Shown piece by piece: positions 54,386 to 64,000 of a DNA stretch of 64,000 bases. The notes under the pieces are model-generated. The model saw only the letters and a program-made list of their open reading frames with translations, was not told the origin of the DNA and did no database searches. Each line of letters begins with the position of its first letter. The stretch's first letter is position 1. Both the position numbers and the translations under genes were made by a program. This DNA comes from Marthasterias glacialis. Its lineage: Eukaryota > Echinodermata > Asteroidea > Forcipulatida > Asteriidae. Location of the stretch: assembly GCA_911728455.2 (NCBI GenBank), contig OU452239.1, forward strand, positions 5,616,384 to 5,680,383, in the 5' to 3' direction.

Positions 54386-54529
54386 AGAGCGCCCTATAAA
54401 AATTAAATAACAAATAGAAAACAAGTTTTCAAACAAGATGTTCATGATGTTTGCCAAGTAAAAATGGTTATGTAAATTTGGATTTAAAGTGGTGGTAGAA
54501 AAAAAGAACAAAATGCACATAAATCTTTA

Positions 54530-55428
54530 ACAAATTTACACCTATGCGACATTAATTAGATTTGTGTGGACAATCTCAACAACAAAAAAGACACCATGAA
54601 CTTAGCCATCGATAAACAGAAGTGTTACAGTATAAAAGAAACAATAAACATCAAGTAAAATAAACTTGCCATAATCAACCACAACCGTTTCTTCTTGGCC
54701 TATCTCCAGTTTTCATTACCAATACTATAAACGTTCAGCTACTCTAATCTTATGTAAGCAAACAAAAATATCAGAAAGTGTGAGTGAAAAAGTTGCGATC
54801 AGATACAGCATCTTTTCCTAAACACTTTGGTTGGCCTAAAGGCCTTCTTATTAACATTAAAACTTCAACAACGGGGACCCCCTTCCCTGCATAATTTTGT
54901 TTCATACTTTTAGTATTTGATTTGACTATTTCAATATTTTTTAATAATTACTGGAAAGTTAAACAGTTGATTAAATCATGGCTTGCTTGCTGTCATAAGA
55001 TAAGATTATTAACAATAAAAATAACACTAATCTCATCGTACAAACTATAGGAATATTACTATTTTGTCACCTACCTTAATGATGGTATTCTGCATGCACG
55101 TTCATAATGTAGGAGCTTTCTTCGTCTACAGCAAGAACACCCCTAGTGCGTTTGGTAGCGTCCACCCGCTGGTGCATGCAGCTTGCATGTACGGAGTTTG
55201 TGCCAAACTTGTCAAAGGAGTTCCCTCAGAAATTCTTGTTTTTCTCAAATAAAATCCGAATTTACCACATCCAAAAGACACTATAATGTCAACTGAAGTT
55301 ATCTGTACTATTCCATATTAAAAAAAGTTAAAGTTGATGATTGAACTGTCGAATTTGACGAAACCAACTGAAGACATGTGCATTATATGTGAAGCGATAG
55401 CGTAAGTATAGAAACACATGCGTGCATG
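54530..55428. other. Stretch without recognisable feature
   Basis: I see no motif-bearing frame, repeat pair or RNA-like sequence. The region separates the two-ORF unit from the gypsy integrase. Confidence 0.55.
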
Positions 55429-56395
55429 CTACACGTGTACACGTGCAAGTCCAGTCATGGGGTTGAATGTTGAAATGGTCAAGTTAGGTGGTTCACATCC
55501 AAATACTATCTCATATGGGCTGTAGTTACACCCAAGTATGAAGATGAGAAAGAATGGTATGCATAACAAGTTGTTGAAACATCTAACCCAGTCAGTACCG
55601 AGTTGATTTAGATTCACCTTCAAGAACTCTGAAAGTGTTTCAACATGTAAGCTACCATGATTTTCAACACTGATTACCTTCTTATCTATGTTCAATGTAT
55701 CACATAGGTGAGTCTACAGGTTACCTGTTAATGACGCTGCTGCATCAGTTACAAGGCGTGACAGTGGTCCAAATATACAAATCACCTTTTGAAATAAGGC
55801 TTCGCAAATTGTTTCTGCGTCTAGCGTTTTCAATGGTACACATACTACCAACTGTGTAATTTCATCACATACAACCATAATATGCCTGTAACCTGTGGAT
55901 GATGTTGGCATGGATTTAAAGTCCAAACTTATGCGATCAAATGGTCGATACGAGTCAGGTACTCGAGTGTGAAATGGTCTAGTTTTGTCAGGTTTTCCTG
56001 GAATTTGTTGACATCTTAGACATGCTTTGACATAGTTGCTAATTCTCTCAAACATGTTTGGCATGTAAAAGTTCCGTCTCATAGTAAGATATGTACGGTT
56101 GGCACCTTGGTGGTTACTTAGTAGGTTGTCATGGTATTGGGAAATGATCATTTCTGCCAAGCTTTCTGGTATTGCTAATTGCAATGTGAAGTTGTCATCT
56201 TTATCATGAAAGAACATGCGAAAAAGAATGCCATCACACAAAACGTATTGCTAAGCCTTTATGTGTATTGTTTTAGCCGCTTTCCTATCGCTGGGCAGTA
56301 TATCATAGATCGACTTATAAACTGGTGATGTTTCTTGTTCTGTCTTCAGTTGTTTCATCTCTATTGGCAGATTGTAATCTCTGATGATCTTCCTC
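55429..56395 (-). pseudogene. Ty3/gypsy integrase, broken
   Basis: From about 56395 (IYDILPSDRKAAKTI linker) the frame leads to the H2C2 zinc site (HDNLLSNHQGANRT ... ACLRCQQ) and the core (PFDRISLDFKSMP, first Asp; RLVTDAAASL, second Asp). A stop at 55714 and a frameshift interrupt it. The continuation (HGSLHVETLSEFL with the Glu, and YSPYEIVFG) is in the next frame down to 55429. A TAG also sits just before the 56241 start. Integrase joins element cDNA to host DNA. The piece is separated from its reverse transcriptase by about 3.7 kb of inserted DNA. Confidence 0.8.
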
Positions 56396-57740
56396 TTAGC
56401 CCTCTCATGCGCAAATTTTTTTCCCAAGTATGGAAAAATTTAATTTGTTCGCTTTTACATCAAAATTGGTATGGCGAGTCTATTAAAAAATTTTTTAAAA
56501 TCAATTCCGTTAATTAGTTAATTACCTGTCCTCATTTGAGGACACCGCGCAGTAATGACAAGAAATAAACGTTCAAAACATCAGTAACATGCCGTTATGT
56601 TTATTCACGATAACAGTAGTGGAAAAAGTGTAACTTACATCGTTTGAAAGCCAAAGGTGTCAATGATGTGTCTGGTCTCGACTACCGAGCCACCCCCCCC
56701 CCTTCCTCACTTTCATTGAAAAAAAAAAAAAAAAAAAAAGTTTTCTTGCCTTTAGATATGTACATTATTTGCACTTACTTTTTTCCTCAAGGTCCAGTAG
56801 CACTTTCCACCATAAACCTTATATCATTGATGTTATCCATCTGCTATCTTAGAGCTAATACAGTGGAACACACTGCAAAATGTACAGCTATATGTATATA
56901 CGCACACCACATGGAATGAGCCAATAAACAATCTTTGTTTCAATATTGCCTAGTCATATGCAAAAGTTATTATTACCTCAATGCTCTAAACAAAATGCTG
57001 TAATCAAAACAGTATACATTGGAGAAGCAGTGTGTGTCTTCACCATTATTTAAAAAAAAAAATGTTTCACACCCCCCCCCCCTTATTCCTTTACACTAAG
57101 TTTGAGTTTTGAAGTTTTTTACTGAGTTGCAACTGTTCATGGAGATGTTTGGTGCTGATGGCCTAAGCTCTCATGTCGTGGAAGTGCTCCATGCAAAATG
57201 GACAGACTGGAACTTTGCATTTTCCACATCAAAAACGGGTTTTCTTTTTGCAGGCCGAGTCATGGCAGCGGTTTTCCTTGTCAGTTTTTACTGGCCAATG
57301 GCTGCCAGCATCATGAAAGCGCACTTCTCTTGACACTGCTGCAGTAGGTGCTCTCTTCTTCAGTGGAGGAGGTGTCAAGGTGGATGGCCGGCCTCGTGTC
57401 TGCTTTTCCACTGTACCCATGGTGATCAAAGCATTTGCTATTGATGCTTTGAAGTGAAGCAAATCAAGGGCTTTGTTGCCAACCTTCCATCTATGAATAA
57501 TCCAGGCGTTGACAACAGCAACATTCAGAAAGTGGAAGAAGATCCGCAAGTACCACCTCTTATGACGGCAAGAGTGACGGTACAGGGCAATGAGGTGGTC
57601 CATCTTGTCCACTCCTCCCATGTGTTGGTTATACACCATGACAGTGTGGGGACATTGAACGTCCACTTTAGCTTTCTCTGCCTTTGACCATCTCTTCACA
57701 GTTTGTAACGGCTCAGCTCCAGTGAAGGAGGACGCTAACG
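56396..57740 (-). mobile_element. Truncated second piggyBac copy with dead transposase
   Basis: The left end ttagccctctcatgcgcaaa (56396-56415) is followed by ttaattagttaat and gtcctcatttgaggac (about 56529), both shared with copy 1. The transposase frame 57750-57229 covers the last third: HMGGVDKMDHLIALYRH, then the RWYLRIFFHFLNVAVVNA helix, down to the zinc region. There the Arg codon of TRFRC in copy 1 is TGA here, at 57229-57231. Everything upstream of LASSFTG is lost at a junction near 57740, where the YqaJ-like pseudogene begins. Protein identity to copy 1 is high but clearly not recent. Confidence 0.85.
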
Positions 57741-59939
57741 ACATCAACATTCTGATGGCCTCTTTCTATCAGTAAGGTATTATAAAACTCTCTGGCCTTT
57801 GGTTCTAATAGCCGACCGTATTTCAGACTTGGGAGGTGTGGGGATGGGCCTTCATAGCCCATAAATCGCTTGATGATAGGAAGAGGGTCTTTACTGAGAG
57901 AAGTGGTGAGATTGTTGAGGGTTTTATTTCGCGAGACTACTGATTTTACAGCCGTCAGCAAGTTCTGCTAAACTGAGGGGGATTTCAGGGATGTGTTGAT
58001 CTCCTCTTGAAGTGCGATGCAGGTGTTGAAATCTTCAGCCGGTGAATAATGAGGAGCTTCCCGCAAATCTAAATATCGGAAAACCGAGGAATCCTTGCAG
58101 GTCACGAACAATGCATCAATAAGTCCCTCACTTGTGAGCTTGGACCTGGTGGACTTGACCGGATTAAACAGCTGCTTGGCAACCGTTTTCGTGGTGTCTT
58201 TCGTGGCAGCTACAAAAAAAAAAACATAAAAAAATAAAAAAATTAGGCAAACATTGGTGTCATTTCTTCTTCACAAGCGGAGAGGGCATAATTTGTTATT
58301 TTTTACTTTTGGTTAATCTAACCTGGCAACATCAAAGGCAGACCCATGGGGAGGAGCCAATAGGGTTCATGCTCCCCCCAAAATAATAACAAGAAAATCC
58401 CAACCATTAACTTTTTAACTTTGTTTGTAATAAAAGATTTCTTGTATTGTTTTATTCAGAAAAACAAATCTGGGGAGGTCACTTGGGTACGAATCGGCTT
58501 GGGTATGAATCGTCTTGGGTACGAAATGAACGACATTCTTTAAACCAGTGGGTTACGTGGGGGACAATGTTTAGTTCAACCCGTCTAGTTTGTTGCAGAA
58601 GTTAATGTATCCCTCACTGGTGCCTTACCTGTCCCATCTCCCCCCCCAAAAAAAAAAAAATAAATAAAATAAAAAAAATTGATGGTTTTTGGACCAATTA
58701 TTGGGGTCTTTTGGGGGGCAATATTTTCCAATATGACCACCCTGAAAAAAAGTCAGATCATTGATAAATGCAACCCAATTTTGTTTTCTTCTTCAAATTT
58801 GATGACAACAATAGACACATACCTCCTTTGCTATAGCTGGGTTTCACCCACTGCAGGTCACAAACTCGTTTGCCTTCCAAAACTTTGGTGATGTTCGCAC
58901 CCTTGAAAACGTTCCATGTGCAGGGCTTTGATGTGCAGGGTATGCTCCCAGTCCCAGAGGCACCACTCATAAAAGCGTTGTCCAACTTGAAAATGATGGC
59001 TGCTACATGGTTGCAAGATGAGCCAAGCCTGTGGAAAAATGTTACATTACATTTTATTAAATACATGCTCATGTTCAACTCTACCCCCATATTTGAAACA
59101 CACACAAAAACATGGCTAAACAGCAGAGCATGTTGTTCTTTTTTAATACGATTTATTTCATAAATAAACAAGTCAAGGATATGCTACAATCAGAAGCCAA
59201 CAGGCACAACATATTTTAAAAACATTTTTTATAGAGGCCTATATAGACGGATAGTACATTATGGGACAATTAGAAAAAGAAAAAAAAAACGTGAATAAAA
59301 ACAAAGTAGGCCCTAGCTGAAGAGCGTATACTGTGGAGGTCAAATGCCTTGTACTATATTAAGTCATTATTAAAATTATAAAATTAATAAACTTACCCTG
59401 CAAAACATGTGCAGTATGCACTGCGGATTTTCAGGACATTTACTTTCAGGACATTTATTATGAAAGATAACTTCTTTCAGCCATTTACTGTCAAAGTAAC
59501 TGTAGGCTTTGCCTTCCTTATAGTCTGACAACAGTCTGTCTTTCAGAGTTATGGAGTGCTTCCGTTTGCTTGGCTGACTCACGGCTGGAGCGTCCTTCAG
59601 CAACCACTCAGCTATTTCAAAATAACTAACCGGCGGCCATTGCCGAACCCCGTTCTTCTCTGACAGCCAGCCGTCTTTTAAATCCACAAAAGGGTCAGGG
59701 ATCTTTATACCATCAACATGGAGCAGTTCCGAATAAAGTTGCGATCGAAGTTTGTCCTCGGTAAGTTCGTCAACCTTGAGAGGGAAATTTAAGGTTGAAG
59801 CAGTAAAAACGAGTGCTTGAAGTTCCTTCTTCCTTCCAGTGGTTTTAAGGCCTCTTAATCTCAAAAAGTCCTTCAATGCTTCAACATTCCAGTGTTCAAT
59901 GACATCTAATGACAAAGCAGAATAATCTGTACAAGACAT
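57737..59939 (-). pseudogene. SAP-SWIM-YqaJ-like protein, broken and truncated
   Basis: Exon 1 (59939-59397, donor gtaagt) has an N-terminal SAP-like helix-loop-helix (ALKDFLRLRGLKTTGRKKEL, residues 20-45). Exon 2 (59028-58823, donor gtatgt) carries GSSCNHVAAIIFKLD, the CxH half of a SWIM zinc site, and CTSKPCTWN. Exon 3 (about 58211-57740) includes the start of a YqaJ-type nuclease region (IIKRFMGYEG, then LKYGRLLEPKAREFYNTLL). There is an in-frame TAG at about 57969. The exon 1/2 junction is out of phase by one base. The catalytic part is cut off by the piggyBac junction. Related proteins with SWIM plus YqaJ domains are widespread and mobile-element-associated in invertebrates and fish. Confidence 0.6.
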
Positions 59940-60112
59940 CCACCAAGGTTTTCGAGAAAAAAGCAGAAAAACTGTAAAAGCGACTGGGGGATGTGCGGTT
60001 CAGTGTGCATGCAGACACGCGCGTTGCTAGTGGTGACTCCTATTGTTTATCTACCGTGACCCCTGACACAAGCCCATGATGCATTGCGCGCGTGGGATTC
60101 CGAAGTGGCTTA
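59940..60112 (-). promoter_or_regulatory. Possible promoter of the SAP-SWIM-YqaJ-like gene
   Basis: This short CpG-rich stretch has gcgcgcaatgcatcatgggc on the - strand, directly upstream of the first Met codon and up to the gypsy junction. Its presence implies the gene was inserted with its own 5' flank. Function is inferred from position only. Confidence 0.3.
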
Positions 60113-60941
60113 TACCTTGGAATAATATCCAATTATACGTTCTTGTCCTTCAATTGTCTGAGTCAGGTATGACCCAGTGGCAATATTGGACGTGTCACTG
60201 TATAGTGTAATTCAACCACACTTTTGAGGCATGTGTAGTACTGGTGGGTTTGTCATTAGTTCCTTGATTTTGTTCAAAGCTTCTTCATGGTCATTGGTCC
60301 AAAGGAATTTACTCTTTTTCCTGGTAAGCCATTGTAAGCTGGTGGAGTGGTCGCAAAAAAGCTTGAATATTGGGAAAGAAGCTAGAGACATAATTTACTG
60401 CACCCACCAGTCTTCAAACTTGTTCAGGGGTTTTGGGCTTTGGTAGGTTCTTAATTGCAGAACATCTGTCATTCATTGGTTGAATACAAGGTTGGCCTTT
60501 TTGATTGATGGTTATTCTGTGACCCATGTAAGTGGCGTCATTTCTGAAAAGTTTACATTTCTTGGGGCTAACCTTCAGACCATTCTCAGTAAGGGCACTT
60601 AGAACATGTTCCAGGTGTTCTTTATGAGTCATCATGTTTGGGCTGAACAAAATTATGTCATCATGATGTGCTATACAGAAATCTCTGCAGTTGGGAATTG
60701 TACTTCAAATGTCATCGATTTTGGCTTGAAATATGCCAGGTGAGACACTCAATCCCTGTGGTAATCGTTTGTAGTAGTAGTGTTTTCCTCCATGATATGA
60801 AGCTATGCCAGTGTATTTTTGTGCATCTCTTGAGGGTGGAAGACAGTGAAATGCGGACTTCAAGTCAATGACAGATTGACAGATTGACTGTATTGACAGA
60901 TTGTGGGAGGGGTGCTTTTTCCGAAAATATATTTTGTACAA
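60113..60941 (-). pseudogene. Ty3/gypsy reverse transcriptase and start of RNase H, broken
   Basis: On the - strand SVIDLKSAFHCLPPSRDAQK and KRLPQGLSVSPGIFQAKIDD are followed by an in-frame TGA. Then comes FCIAHHDDIILFSP, the catalytic DD box with His in the usual Tyr position region, and LKVSPKKCKLFRNDATYMGH. After PKTPEQV further stops and shifts occur, but RLVGAVNYVSSFFPNIQAF, LWTNDHEEALNKI and the RNase H start LYSDTSNIATGSYLTQ are visible down to about 60113, where similarity ends abruptly. The order fits gypsy pol. It is dead, and split from its integrase. Confidence 0.8.
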
Positions 60942-61058
60942 ACCCTTGAAAGTTAAGAGATGAAGTTCAATAAACTACAAATCCTCTAAAGGAGGAAACT
61001 GAAAACCTTTGTATGTTCCATGTTCATCTGGATAGGTTCAGAAAAAAATACATTTACC

Positions 61059-61735
61059 TGCTGTTGTTCTGGACTGGAGGCAGGTGTTGGGCAGGGGAAG
61101 TTATTTGGTCCGGGCGAGCATCCGGGAGAGCCTCTGGGGGAGCCTTCTGTTGCAGAGTTTAAGGTCTCTACTCTCTTCAGAAGTGCTGGCAAATCTATAT
61201 AAAAAATTGCAGATGATTGACAGTATGCCTTAATGTACATAACACTCAAACAAAAGCGATCAGATAGTTGGGTAAAAGTTTCTTGGCATTGGTTTTTAGG
61301 GAAAGGTCATCAGGTGCAAGAACAGCCAGCTTTTTGTTCTGGCTTGAGCTGACTGAGTCTTTGAACAGTGTGAAACAGCTCTCTATTCCAGATACACGCT
61401 CCGTAATAGCTTGGGCATTCTGAGAGTCATTTTTTTCGCCTTTTGCAATTTTCTTTGAAACTGTGGTTTTTATTTCTGCATCTTGAAAGTATAACTATTT
61501 TAGCCAAAGTCGCCTGTCTGCTAAATGCAATTTATAAAATTTTATGCTGAAACAAATCAGACTTACTGTCTATTCATGCCAAAGTTCTGCGAAGATTCCT
61601 CGCTTCCTTCTTGTAATTCATTTTCTCCCGCCTCTCCTTTTCTAGCTCTACCTTCAGGTCCCTCACCTGGTCTTCACTATCTTTAAACTTTTTGTTTCCA
61701 TTGCTGCAATACGGCTCCTAAAAAAAAGTGGTATT
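61059..61735 (-). other. Exon-like pieces of an unrecognised coiled-coil protein
   Basis: Three - strand pieces look coding. The first is a charged helix at about 61735-61600 (DQVRDLKVELEKERREKMNY, stop). The second is at about 61490-61252 (GIESCFTLFKDSVSSSQNKK). The third is a Pro/Ser-rich exon at 61198-61059 (DLPALLKRVETLNS, donor gtaaat). They lie between gypsy protease and reverse transcriptase, where gypsy sequence is missing. The gene is not identified. Confidence 0.3.
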
Positions 61736-62239
61736 TGATAATAGGAATACACATGGATTTTGGATGAATACAACAGAATTGTATGACTCATGACCAAGAT
61801 GCATGTACAGCTCATGTCACATTTATTTCTAGGTGTACTTGACATGTGGTGTCAACTTGGCAGCAACAACCTGTGGAGTATATGATTCAACCTGATTAAC
61901 CTCTCTTATGGTAAAATATTCCATGTATTTTTAAGCAAACTGAAATCCTCAATGAGTAAGTGTTTTGTAGCCTTGTGTAAAATGATTCACAATAGAAAGG
62001 TACTATGTATAAAAAAATCTTCTTTTTGGCTCATACTTGAGAGAGCTTACGAACTGTTCAAACAACTTTAAAATGAATAGAATTTAAAAATACCTAAGGG
62101 TACATGTACATAGTTCATAAACTAATGAGTTTACTTGAAGGTAAATATGTTATTATGATGAACAATCAGTTTTAAGGGGAATGATTGCTTGGATTAACAT
62201 TGCTACACATGTAGAGACAACGTTTTAGGGGAAGTTCAA

Positions 62240-62765
62240 TGACTGAACATGCTTTTAACTTGGACAGAGTTTAAAGAGATGTTTGTTAGCATTGATTACT
62301 ACAGCAGAATTTCTTACACATGAGGGAGTTTTCCCTTGTAGTGCAATTTGTTTTGATTCTCCTGGTTTGATTACTATTTTATTTACTGGAGCAAACAACA
62401 CTTTCTTTGACTTGATTTTGAACCGGTTATCTCTAAAATCCAATGAACCATTTAGATCAGCAAGCGTGCTTGTGCCTAAAATTAGGTCTACTCCTACTAG
62501 ATTATCGACGACCAGGGCTGAAATTTGAAACTTATGTCCCTGTACATTAACATCAAATTTTATCACAGAGCTAGCATACAGAAATTGACCATTACCTAGT
62601 CTGAACTTGACAGGTTGAACTGTAGTTTTAGGACGATTGGTTAGGTAAGAACAATCTTTGACATAATTGCCTGAGATGATTGTTTTCGATGCTCCACTGT
62701 CAAAGGGAATGAAAATATTCCTGCCATTTGGTAGGTGACCTTTTACAAAGCTTTGTGCACTTGTA
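62240..62765 (-). pseudogene. Ty3/gypsy aspartic protease region
   Basis: The - strand frame shows IPFDSGASKTIISGNYV, with the DSGAS catalytic loop at 62701-62687, then VGVDLILGTSTLADLNG, which fits the 'iLG.d.l' helix of retroelement proteases. The frame then continues toward the pol linker. The protease matures element polyproteins. The downstream linker to reverse transcriptase is absent. Confidence 0.75.
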
Positions 62766-62879
62766 AGTCAACCTCTTCACTACCAACATGGGTTGATTGT
62801 AAATGAGAAGATATGTCTGGCCTATTTCATCTAGATTGGGAGGATGAGCAGTGAGCGCTGCTGTCAAACTCCCTTTCTA

Positions 62880-63640
62880 AAAATCCTGATTTGGGTGCAT
62901 TTGACTTTGGTCATTGGTTTGACTTTTTCTGTTGTCAATATCTCTTTGGCGTTTTCTGCATTCGCGCCATTTGTGTCCTGGAATCAGTCAGTAATCACAA
63001 ATGATAGTGGATCTGCGGTTACTGTTGTTGGATCGATAGCCTGTATTTCTGGAATAAGGGCTTTGATTGCGATAGCTGCGATCGCAACTACCGCTTCGGC
63101 TTTGTCTTCGACCAGGTGAGCGCGCAGCATACCTTTCACAACTTCGGCCACGGGCTGAGGTGGTTTGTTTGCTTTCTACTTTGAGGGCTGCAACCTCCTC
63201 TCGTAATTTATTTATCTCATCGGTTTGGGCTGAAAAAGTTACCTCGCGTTGTGATGGGGTTGTCTGGTTTGATTCCAGGTCTATGAAACATTGCGCTTTA
63301 GTTGCAATTTCTTCGCAGTTTGGTGTTTCAGGTAATGACATTAAAATTGCGGTGCGACATTTAGCAGGTAAAGAAGAGAGAAATTTGTCTCTTATCTGAT
63401 CTTCTCCATAACTGATTGGCATAGCAGCCTGTCTAATTCGCTGCAAATATATTTCTGTATTTTCTCCTAATGCGAAACTGCTTGCATTGAAATCTTGAAC
63501 GTGTGCATACTTAGATTTTGTACCACTGAATCGTCCAATGAATGCAATTTTCAATGCCTCATCGTGTCAAATGTTTTGCCATCTATCCAAAGTCTGGCTT
63601 GGCCCTGAAGGCTACGTTTAAGAAGCCATTTTTATTTATT
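62880..63640 (-). pseudogene. Ty3/gypsy gag, truncated
   Basis: The frame LKRSLQGQARLWIDG, then (after a shift) KIAFIGRFSGTK, TEIYLQRIRQAAMPISYGED and KFLSSLPAKCRTAIL resembles a gypsy capsid. A basic Arg/Ser-rich tail leads to a CCHC knuckle near 62950-62995, in which the codon at the second Cys position is TGA (62988-62990). Capsid packs the element RNA. The N-terminus is cut off at about 63640 by a retroposon tail. Confidence 0.75.
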
Positions 63641-64000
63641 TATTTATTGTTCAGTTGTAAAAGACTTTATTTATCACAATTAGATGCCTACAAATGACTA
63701 AGACTGTTCAAAATACATGTAATAAAATTAATAGCACACAGTACTTTTACCAAATACATTACATCCATTTCTTAAAGTAACATGAAATCACTATTTGATA
63801 ATAATTTTAAAATAATTAACACTTAACAGAGACTTCTTCTGGTAGCCTGAGAAAACTGTTTTAAGTATAATTTCAAACTTTCAAATTGTCTGTGATTTGA
63901 GGTGTAAAGCGCTTGTTTGACGAACCGTAGAGTGCATACAAAACCTCTATGCACAGATTTCTTCTGCAGGTTAGGGGTGTACTCCACCAGGCATGATCTC
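63636..64000 (-). mobile_element. Retroposon 3' end with (AATAAA)n-like tail
   Basis: On the - strand non-coding sequence ends in gtgataaataaagtctttta and an aataaataaataaataaaaa tail at 63636-63655, abutting gypsy gag. This is typical of a LINE or SINE 3' end inserted next to or into gag. The element continues beyond the window; the family was not recognised. Confidence 0.5.

Overview
The window is eukaryotic nuclear DNA, most likely from a marine invertebrate. The evidence is spliceosomal introns with good GT/AG sites, tRNA-headed SINEs, abundant acatgta-type simple sequence, and many classes of animal DNA transposon. The sequence alone does not fix the phylum. An echinoderm, hemichordate, cephalochordate, mollusc or cnidarian are all possible.

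The left 25 kb carries one recognisable host gene on the + strand. It has at least 16 exons (3212-25358) that join in consistent reading phase into about 726 codons and resemble HPS6, a subunit of the BLOC-2 trafficking complex. The first coding exon(s) are not securely found. Its introns are full of mobile DNA: a 775-bp inverted-repeat MITE, a 119-bp ATC microsatellite, tRNA-derived SINEs, a LINE tail, a dead Crypton tyrosine recombinase, and a 2.2-kb hAT-type element with an exact 8-bp target duplication.

From about 26.6 kb to the right edge I see no clear host gene. Almost every coding trace lies on the - strand and looks transposon-borne. In order these are: two degenerate transposase-like fragments (26.6-28.6 kb), a two-exon P2RX7_C-like zinc domain (28.7-30.3 kb), the C-terminal half of an uncharacterised transposase-like family (31.5-33.4 kb), DUF4806-like exons (33.6-35.7 kb), a DUF6589-like protein with a C2H2 finger (39.8-42.1 kb), and the N-terminal half of the same transposase-like family (42.2-43.3 kb). 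Next come an apparently intact piggyBac transposase in its element (47.1-50.7 kb), a two-ORF uncharacterised unit (51.4-54.4 kb), and a decayed Ty3/gypsy retroelement (integrase 55.4 kb to gag 63.6 kb). That retroelement is split by a SAP/SWIM/YqaJ-like pseudogene joined directly to a truncated second piggyBac copy. One + strand exception is a RecQ-like helicase fragment at 37.1 kb.

Non-coding structure is also rich. There are nested tandem repeats, several long foldbacks, a polypyrimidine minisatellite inside the piggyBac element, subterminal palindromes at piggyBac ends, and two distant 400-bp segments that share the same spacing of a TTACG-type motif. All family names come from motif recognition by eye; none was confirmed by a database search.
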